DNA of 47,669 nt, from positions 1 to 47,669 of the IMG/VR virus record IMGVR_UViG_3300028115_000033; one strand, given 5' to 3'. Under the pieces are notes generated by a model. That model saw only the letters and a list, made by a program, of their open reading frames with translations, searched no databases and had not been told where the DNA came from. A program made the position numbers and the translations under genes. Below are positions 40,273-46,307 of this stretch, piece after piece; position 1 is the first letter of the stretch; each line of letters opens with the position of its first letter. The stretch comes from a virus.

Positions 40273-40804
40273 TAAACCTGATAATTTTAAATATATAGAA
40301 GAATATAAACACTTTTTAAATTATATAGTAGAAAGAAAAACTGATTACTTATGGAAGAATTGGTTGGATTTTAAAATTGAAGATCAATCTGCTTTAACAG
40401 TAGGAATTGATAACGGTGAAGTTAAAGTAATTTCAAGTATTGTAAATAAACCAATTTGGAAAAAAGGTGTTTATCGTCTTTTAAACAGATATTATGTATT
40501 AGATAGTTATAGAGATGTTGGTGGAACTAAAACTCATAGAGGTGAAGGTTATAATATAGCTCATATATTACTCAATGATCAATTGGAATATTTAAATAGT
40601 AATCTAAAATATTTATTTTATTTTTTAAGTCGGCAAAAAAATAAAAGATTTTTGAACTATTGGGTAAATACATTCAACAAAAAATACGATAAAAATTTAA
40701 CAGTTTCAGATAAAAGATATTGGGTGTGTAATGGAAGTGCCTTTAATTGTCATCAAATTTTAGTTTACAATAAAGATTATGATATTCCATTTACACATAA
40801 ATAA
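40253..40804 (+). CDS. Unknown protein, 183 aa
   Basis: I place the start at ATG 40253 (GTGGA upstream). An earlier in-frame ATG at 40172 would add 27 residues lying entirely within the previous gene. The protein has YIEEYKHFLNYIVERKTDYL, then GIDNGEVKVISSIVNKPIWK and KGVYRLLNRYYVLDSYRDVG, a pattern that may be GNAT-related. It ends with a basic aromatic helical stretch (FYFLSRQKNKRFLNYWVNTF) and KRYWVCNGSAFNCHQILVYN. No catalytic residues can be assigned. Confidence 0.55.
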   Translation: MLKSYTDKPDNFKYIEEYKHFLNYIVERKTDYLWKNWLDFKIEDQSALTVGIDNGEVKVISSIVNKPIWKKGVYRLLNRYYVLDSYRDVGGTKTHRGEGYNIAHILLNDQLEYLNSNLKYLFYFLSRQKNKRFLNYWVNTFNKKYDKNLTVSDKRYWVCNGSAFNCHQILVYNKDYDIPFTHK

Positions 40805-40806
40805 AG

Positions 40807-40814
40807 TATAAATA
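40807..40814 (+). promoter_or_regulatory. Late promoter box predicting a leaderless mRNA
   Basis: Exact TATAAATA ending 5 nt (GTACT) before the ATG at 40820. No Shine-Dalgarno. It separates the modification gene series from the second fibre locus. Confidence 0.7.
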
Positions 40815-40819
40815 GTACT

Positions 40820-41152
40820 ATGGCAGCGATAGCAAACTTAATAGTAGAACAAGGTGCAACCTTTAGCTCATCAATAACAGTTAAAGACTCGGATGGTAAC
40901 GCATTAGACTTAACTGGATATACTGCGTCTGCAAAGATGGCACTTGGCTACAGTTCAACAAGAACAAGAACCACTATTACAACTACAATCAATGAACCAA
41001 CAACAGGTGTTGTTGGATTATCTTTAACTGCTGATCAAACAGCAGCTTTAGATGCACCAGCACGATATGTTTATGACGTTGATATAACTGCGTCAGATAG
41101 TACGGTCACTAGAGTTATTGAAGGAATAATGACTATAAGACCAAATGTTTAA
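40820..41152 (+). CDS. Small beta-sandwich virion protein (BppU-N-like), 110 aa
   Basis: The sequence NLIVEQGATFSSSITVKDSD GNALDLTGYTASAKM, then GVVGLSLTADQTAALDAPAR and YVYDVDITASDSTVTRVIEG, matches the pattern of small receptor-binding or baseplate-upper-protein domains in many phages (beta sandwich, LTGYT motif, YDVDI strand). It ends IMTIRPNV. The gene opens the second fibre locus and is predicted to have a leaderless late mRNA. A fibre-network or adaptor role is inferred. Confidence 0.75.
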   Translation: MAAIANLIVEQGATFSSSITVKDSDGNALDLTGYTASAKMALGYSSTRTRTTITTTINEPTTGVVGLSLTADQTAALDAPARYVYDVDITASDSTVTRVIEGIMTIRPNV

Positions 41153-41177
41153 ATTATAATATATAAAGGGAAAAATT

Positions 41178-41429
41178 ATGAGTTCTGAAACGAATACAAC
41201 ACAAACTTCTACACAAGAGCAAACTTTTAATATTGATGGCAAAGACTATAAAAGAAGTGAATTGTCACAAAAGTGTTTAAATAGTATTGCAATAAGACAA
41301 GATTTGCAAAATACTAGATTAAGACTTTCTGTTGAATTAGAAAAAACTGGTGTTTTACAAAAACACTATGACGGTATAATTGCTGAAGAAATAAAAAGTG
41401 GTGATACTAAGGAAAATGTTGTAAAATAG
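41178..41429 (+). CDS. Small coiled-coil protein, 83 aa
   Basis: The N-terminus is Thr/Gln-rich (ETNTTQTSTQEQTF), followed by NIDGKDYKRSELSQKCLNSI and a coiled coil IAIRQDLQNTRLRLSVELEK. The FNIDGKDYKRSEL pattern is, from memory, common in small phage proteins next to fibre genes. The start has AAGGG upstream. Function unknown; a fibre-assembly helper is possible. Confidence 0.62.
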   Translation: MSSETNTTQTSTQEQTFNIDGKDYKRSELSQKCLNSIAIRQDLQNTRLRLSVELEKTGVLQKHYDGIIAEEIKSGDTKENVVK

Positions 41430-41451
41430 TTATTGTATATTGCCTAACTAT

Positions 41452-41459
41452 TATAAATA
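41452..41459 (+). promoter_or_regulatory. T4-type late promoter box
   Basis: Exact TATAAATA, 29 nt before the ATG at 41489. The leader contains AAAGG as ribosome-binding site. Confidence 0.82.
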
Positions 41460-41488
41460 TTAGAAAATTATAATTTTTAAAGGCAATA

Positions 41489-41719
41489 ATGGCAAATATC
41501 ACTGCTAAAATTAATACAACTACCTCAGCAGGCCCTAAACGGGTATCTGTTACGGTACCATCAGCTTCAACTAGATTAAATAGTTTGGCTGATGTAAATG
41601 TATCAACATTAAATGATGGTGCATTATTACAATATGATAACAGTTCTAAAAAATGGACAAGTCGAAATGATATACTAACTGAAAGTGGAAACTTAATTCT
41701 TAACGGTGGCACATTTTAA
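41489..41719 (+). CDS. Small fibre-associated protein, 76 aa
   Basis: MANITAKINTTTSAGPKRVS is followed by RLNSLADVNVSTLNDGALLQ and YDNSSKKWTSRNDILTESGN. The LADVNVSTLNDGALLQYDNS segment is a fibre motif frequently met in longer phage fibres. Here it is a separate protein or a leftover of a larger fibre. It is 12 nt before the large fibre gene and has its own late promoter. No other features. Confidence 0.66.
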   Translation: MANITAKINTTTSAGPKRVSVTVPSASTRLNSLADVNVSTLNDGALLQYDNSSKKWTSRNDILTESGNLILNGGTF

Positions 41720-41731
41720 AGGGAGAGATAA

Positions 41732-44700
41732 ATGGCAACAATAATAAAAATTAAAAGAACCACAGGCGCTACGGCACCAAGTGGTCTTAATCAAGGAGAG
41801 CTAGCTTACGTTTACGATACTTCGGCAACTAATGCTGGTGCGGGCGGTAATGGATATAGATTATTCATTGGTGACCCAACTTCAACTTCAAACGCTGCAA
41901 TAGAAATTGGTGGTAGATACTATACACAATTGTTAGATCACACACCAGGTACTCTTACAGCAAGTTCTTCAATCATAACAGATTCAAATAATGCAATTGA
42001 TGATCTTTACGTTGGTAACAACGCAACTACAGGTGGTTCAATTAAGTTAAATCAAGCAACTAACAATGGTGCTGGATACATAGCACTTAAATCGCCAAAC
42101 AGTTTATCATCAAATGTAACTTATACTTTACCAAGCACATATTCAAGTGGTCAGTTTTTGACTATTGATGGTTCTGGTAACATGTCATTTGCTGCTGTTC
42201 CGTCAGGTTCATTTACAATTTCTGATGGTTCAACTACCGATACATTTACTACAGGTCAAACTTTAACGTTTACTGGTGGTACAGGTATTGACACAACCGT
42301 TTCTAACAATGAAGTTTCTTATGCTATTGATAGTACAGTTGCTACAGCATCATCAACACACACATTTACAAATAAAACTTTTGACGCAAACGGCACAGGT
42401 AACTCTTTATCTAACGTAGAGGTTGCTGATTTTGCTGGTTCAGCTATCGTTATAGAATCAGAAGGAATTGGTTCTAACGATAATGACACCACTCTCCCCA
42501 CATCAGCGGCTGTAAAGGACTATGTTGATACAGAAATTAGTGGAGTAGCTGCTTGTGATTGGACACCAACTTCAAGTAATACAAACATTGTAATTAACGA
42601 TTCTCAAAACACTACAATGACAGGTACTGAAAATGTTGTTGTTGGTAATAATGCTGGATGTTCTTTAACAACCGGTTCTTGGAATACTTTACTTGGAACT
42701 AATACAGGTAGATATATTACAACAGGTGGTGCTAATATTGGCGTAGGACAATTTGCTGGAAAAGTAACTACTGGATGTCGAAACATTACTATGGGTAATG
42801 CTTCCTTTACATGTGCTACTGCTGGATTAGACAACGTAACTGTTGGTACATACTCTGCTAGTTATTTAGGACAAAATGTAACGTCCAAAGGTAACGTAGT
42901 TATTGGTAATTCTGCAGGTAAATTTACATCTACATCAAATTATAACATTGCTATAGGACATAAATCTGCTTACAGCACGTATGTTAGTGGTACTGGCTTC
43001 TGTGGTAACATCACAATGGGTCGGGAATCAGGTAATTCTAAAAACAATAATAACATTACGATAGGTCAGTTTGCAGGATTTGCCAACGGTTCAGGTATGT
43101 CTGGTAACAATAACATTGGTATTGGTACACAGGTTTTCTGTTCTTCTGGAATGTCAATAAGTGCATATTCAAACACTGCTATTGGTGGTTATGCAATGAC
43201 ATCAATAAGTTCTGGACAAGCAAATACAGGTGTAGGTTCAAATGCGTTAAATGCTATTACATCTGGAAATGATAACACTTCAATAGGTGCTAACTCTGGT
43301 AATTACATATCAACTGGTTCATGTAACTTAAACCTTGGTAGATTTGCAAATGCTGGTTTTCTTGGCGGAACAACTACAGGTAACAATAATATAGTAATTG
43401 GTTACTCTGCAGCTCCTTCAAGTCAAGGTGCTTCTAACGAAATTACTTTAGGTAACACAACACATAATCTATTAAGAATACCTGGTATTAGTACTACATC
43501 AGGTAAATTATTAGTTCACAATGGTTCTGGTTTTGTTGAAGGTGATGTTGATGCTGATAATACAACTGTATCTAATATTGAAGTAGATAACTTTAAAGCG
43601 TCTGCTATTGTAACTGAAGGAGAAGGTATTAGTTCAAACGATAATGATACAACTATTCCTACTTCAGCTGCTGTTAAAGATTATGTTGACAATTCAGTTA
43701 CAGCACAAGACTTAGACTTTCAAGGTGATTCAGGTGGTGCATTATCTATTGATTTAGACAGTGAAACACTTACAATCGCTGGAGGAACTGGTATTGATAC
43801 ATCTGGTTCTGGTAACACATTAACTGTAGGAATTGATAATACAGTTGTTGCAACATTATCAGATACACAAACTTTAACAAATAAAGTATTAACAAGTCCA
43901 GACATTAATGGTGGTTCATTTGATGGTGGAACAATTGGTACTGGCTCTGCTGTTACAGAAGCTCAAATTGATAATTTAAATATCAATGGTAACACAATTT
44001 CTTCTACAAACACAAATGGTGACATCACTATTAATCCTGACGGTACTGGTACAGTAGATGTATCAAGTGCAAGAATAACAAATCTTGCTGAACCGACAGC
44101 AGACTCAGATGCTGCTACTAAATCATATGTTGATGCTGTTGCAGAAGGATTACATGTCCATGAACAAGTACATGCTTACATTGATACTCCTCTTGCTACA
44201 ATCACAGGAAATACTGTAACTTATAGTAACGGTAGTTCTGGAGTTGGTGCAACATTAACATTATCAACTGCTTTAGATATTGCAGGTGGTGATTTAGATG
44301 GTGATACAGATATTACTACAGGTGATAGAATTATCATTGCTGGTGAATCAACGGCTGCTCACAATGGTATCTATGTACTGACTTCAACAACAGTATTAAC
44401 TAGAGCAACAGACTTTGATACACCTACAGAAATGGCTGGTGGTGACTTTGTATGGGTAACACATGGTTCTACATATGCTGACACTGGTTGGGTATTAGGT
44501 GAGGCTGTTGGAACAGTTGGTACAAATGATGTAACTTTTGTACAGTTCTCTGGTCTTGGCCAAATCACTGCTGGTGATGGTATGACTAAATCTGGTAATA
44601 CTCTAAATGTTGTAGGAACAACAAATAGAATTACTGCAAATGCTAACAGTATTGATATTGCTGCTACATATGTTGGTCAAACATCAATTACAACATTAGG

Positions 44701-44905
44701 TACTATCGCAACTGGTACTTGGAATGGTGATGCAATTGGTGAAGTATATGGAGGTACTGGTCAAACATCATACACTACTGGTGATATTTTATATTCAGAT
44801 GGTGCAAACTCACTTGCTAAATTAGCATTAGGTGTTGATGGTAAAATCCTTCAGTCAAATGGTACAAATGTTGAGTACGGAGATTTAGACGGCGGAACTT
44901 ATTAA
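41732..44905 (+). CDS. Large tail fibre with Cys-containing beta-roll repeats, 1057 aa
   Basis: The N-terminus MATIIKIKRTTGATAPSGLN and GELAYVYDTS is an Mtd-N-like attachment domain shared with the two following fibres. Around residues 270-600 are repeats such as GNNAGCSLTTG, NIGVGQFAGKV, NTGVGSNALNAIT and NTSIGANSGNYI, the pattern of YadA-type left-handed beta-roll heads, with Asn ladders and seven cysteines in this region. A module around SAIVIESEGIGSNDNDTTLP and TSAAVKDYVD occurs twice (about residues 235-265 and 630-660). The C-terminal third has VTYSNGSSGVGATLTLSTAL and GDRIIIAGESTAAHNGIYVL, then DFVWVTHGSTYADTGWVLGE, a common host-binding fibre domain. GGGAGAG ribosome-binding site. Likely trimeric and at the tip of the tail. 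Confidence 0.87.
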   Translation: MATIIKIKRTTGATAPSGLNQGELAYVYDTSATNAGAGGNGYRLFIGDPTSTSNAAIEIGGRYYTQLLDHTPGTLTASSSIITDSNNAIDDLYVGNNATTGGSIKLNQATNNGAGYIALKSPNSLSSNVTYTLPSTYSSGQFLTIDGSGNMSFAAVPSGSFTISDGSTTDTFTTGQTLTFTGGTGIDTTVSNNEVSYAIDSTVATASSTHTFTNKTFDANGTGNSLSNVEVADFAGSAIVIESEGIGSNDNDTTLPTSAAVKDYVDTEISGVAACDWTPTSSNTNIVINDSQNTTMTGTENVVVGNNAGCSLTTGSWNTLLGTNTGRYITTGGANIGVGQFAGKVTTGCRNITMGNASFTCATAGLDNVTVGTYSASYLGQNVTSKGNVVIGNSAGKFTSTSNYNIAIGHKSAYSTYVSGTGFCGNITMGRESGNSKNNNNITIGQFAGFANGSGMSGNNNIGIGTQVFCSSGMSISAYSNTAIGGYAMTSISSGQANTGVGSNALNAITSGNDNTSIGANSGNYISTGSCNLNLGRFANAGFLGGTTTGNNNIVIGYSAAPSSQGASNEITLGNTTHNLLRIPGISTTSGKLLVHNGSGFVEGDVDADNTTVSNIEVDNFKASAIVTEGEGISSNDNDTTIPTSAAVKDYVDNSVTAQDLDFQGDSGGALSIDLDSETLTIAGGTGIDTSGSGNTLTVGIDNTVVATLSDTQTLTNKVLTSPDINGGSFDGGTIGTGSAVTEAQIDNLNINGNTISSTNTNGDITINPDGTGTVDVSSARITNLAEPTADSDAATKSYVDAVAEGLHVHEQVHAYIDTPLATITGNTVTYSNGSSGVGATLTLSTALDIAGGDLDGDTDITTGDRIIIAGESTAAHNGIYVLTSTTVLTRATDFDTPTEMAGGDFVWVTHGSTYADTGWVLGEAVGTVGTNDVTFVQFSGLGQITAGDGMTKSGNTLNVVGTTNRITANANSIDIAATYVGQTSITTLGTIATGTWNGDAIGEVYGGTGQTSYTTGDILYSDGANSLAKLALGVDGKILQSNGTNVEYGDLDGGTY
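43451..43479 (+). repeat. 29-bp exact DNA repeat shared with 47568-47596
   Basis: These 29 bases are identical at 43451-43479 and 47568-47596, at the end of the beta-roll regions of two fibres (encoding GNTTHNLLRI). Flanking DNA is diverged. Such islands could allow recombination between fibre genes. Confidence 0.88.
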
Positions 44906-44926
44906 TAGTCGTCATAAAAAATAGTT

Positions 44927-45652
44927 ATGGCGACCGTTATAAAGTTAAAACGAGGTACTACCACTCCAACTACGAGTAATATCGTAAGTGGAGAGGTAGC
45001 TGTTGATACATCAGCACAAAAGCTGTATATCAATGATGCTGGTACTATCAAAGAGATTGGTGGTGCTTCGTCAGGCTGCGACTGGTCGCCATCTTCTACA
45101 AACATTGTCATTTCAGATCAAGCAATAACGAATCTTACAGGTTCATGTACAATTGCTATTGGTTATTATACTTTAAATTCTGCCACTACAGGTTCTAATA
45201 TTGGTATTGGTGCTCGTGCATTAGAAAATGTAACAACTGGTACTTCTAATATTGCTATTGGTAATGAGGCATTAAAAACAGCAACTGGTTCTTGTAATTT
45301 AGCAATTGGTCACAATGCAGGTTGTAATATTACAACGGGAACAAATAATATTCTTTTAGGATATAATGCTCAACCAAGTAACGGTTCAGCAACAAATGAA
45401 ATTACACTAGGTGATAATAATATAAACTTATTTAGAATACCTGGTCTTGGTTCAACAGATAAACAAGTATTGGCTTACAATTCTATAACAGGTGGTTTTG
45501 AATTATCAACTGTGGATGCAAGTGTAGTTGCTGATGGATCAGTTTCAAATACAGAATTTCAATATTTAGATGGAGTGACATCTAATATTCAAACACAATT
45601 AGATGATAAAGCATCGAAAGGATTTGCTATTGCAATGGCAATAGCACTATAA
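44927..45652 (+). CDS. Tail fibre with Cys-containing beta-roll repeats, 241 aa
   Basis: A shorter relative of the 1057-aa fibre. It has the same start (MATVIKLKRGTTTPTT, then GEVAVDTSAQKLYINDAGTI) and GCDWSPSSTNIVISD as lead-in to the beta-roll. The repeats SCTIAIGYYTLNSATT, GIGARALENVTTG and SCNLAIGHNAGCNITTGTNN contain four cysteines in all. It then ends with ASVVADGSVSNTEFQYLDGV and TSNIQTQLDDKASKG, a fibre C-terminal motif. The final GFAIAMAIAL is hydrophobic and may be buried in the trimer. No clear ribosome-binding site is seen. Confidence 0.84.
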   Translation: MATVIKLKRGTTTPTTSNIVSGEVAVDTSAQKLYINDAGTIKEIGGASSGCDWSPSSTNIVISDQAITNLTGSCTIAIGYYTLNSATTGSNIGIGARALENVTTGTSNIAIGNEALKTATGSCNLAIGHNAGCNITTGTNNILLGYNAQPSNGSATNEITLGDNNINLFRIPGLGSTDKQVLAYNSITGGFELSTVDASVVADGSVSNTEFQYLDGVTSNIQTQLDDKASKGFAIAMAIAL

Positions 45653-45655
45653 ATA
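45648..45655 (+). promoter_or_regulatory. Late promoter box predicting a leaderless mRNA
   Basis: Exact TATAAATA overlapping the TAA of the previous fibre gene and ending 5 nt (GTATT) before the ATG at 45661. No Shine-Dalgarno is present. Confidence 0.7.
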
Positions 45656-45660
45656 GTATT

Positions 45661-45993
45661 ATGGCACAAAATTTTAGAAGATATGTTGCAAGAAATGTTG
45701 GAACAACAGCTTCAACACTTTTTACAGCTGATAGTTATGATACTATTATTGGCATATCTTTGTCAAATACAACAGGTTCACAAGTTTTTGTAGATGTTTA
45801 TGTTGTTGATGTAGATACTTCTACTGATGTGTATTTAATTAAAAATGCACCTATTAATACAGGTTCAACTTTACAATTAATAGACGGTGGGGCAAAGTAT
45901 GTAGTTAAAAGTGGAGACGTACTTAAAGTTAAATCTGATACTTCAAATTCAGTTGACGTATTAGTAAGTACAGTGGATGATATTTCAACGTAG
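45661..45993 (+). CDS. Small beta-sandwich virion protein, 110 aa
   Basis: The pattern YVARNVGTTASTLFTADSYD, TIIGISLSNTTGSQVFVDVY and VVDVDTSTDVYLIKNAPINT is typical of a beta-sandwich found in phage virion proteins. The end contains GGAKYVVKSGDVLKVKSDTS and NSVDVLVSTVDD. No enzyme motif. Located between two fibre genes and probably made from a leaderless late mRNA. A fibre-adaptor role is possible. Confidence 0.74.
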   Translation: MAQNFRRYVARNVGTTASTLFTADSYDTIIGISLSNTTGSQVFVDVYVVDVDTSTDVYLIKNAPINTGSTLQLIDGGAKYVVKSGDVLKVKSDTSNSVDVLVSTVDDIST

Positions 45994-46002
45994 GAATAAA
46001 AA

Positions 46003-46233
46003 ATGGCTTATATAGGAAACACATTAGGAACAATATACACACAATCAAATAGATTACACTATTTGTCTGACACTGATAAATTGTCTGGTTTATTAGATAG
46101 TTTCGATTTAGGCGGTGGGGAATCAGCACCTTCATCTTCTCCAACAGACGCATTTGGTAATGTATTAAGTATAGACACCTTTGATAATAATAATTTAGGT
46201 CATATATTGACAATGGATTTAGGTAGTTTATAG
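46003..46233 (+). CDS. Small virion-associated protein, 76 aa
   Basis: It begins MAYIGNTLGTIYTQSNRLHY, then LSDTDKLSGLLDSFDLGGGE and a Ser/Pro linker (SAPSSSPTDAFGNVLSID), ending NNNLGHILTMDLGSL. The AYIGN start occurs in phage fibre proteins as a short N-terminal attachment motif. AGGA precedes the ATG. Could be a fibre-base adaptor or a shortened fibre; function unknown. Confidence 0.64.
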   Translation: MAYIGNTLGTIYTQSNRLHYLSDTDKLSGLLDSFDLGGGESAPSSSPTDAFGNVLSIDTFDNNNLGHILTMDLGSL

Positions 46234-46264
46234 AAAAATTAAAGAGCATTGAATAACTTTCTAT

Positions 46265-46272
46265 TATAAATA
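46265..46272 (+). promoter_or_regulatory. T4-type late promoter box
   Basis: Exact TATAAATA, 35 nt before the ATG at 46308. The leader contains AGAGAGG as ribosome-binding site. Confidence 0.82.
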
Positions 46273-46307
46273 ATACTAAGTTATTCGTTAAATTAGAGAG
46301 GTAGAGA

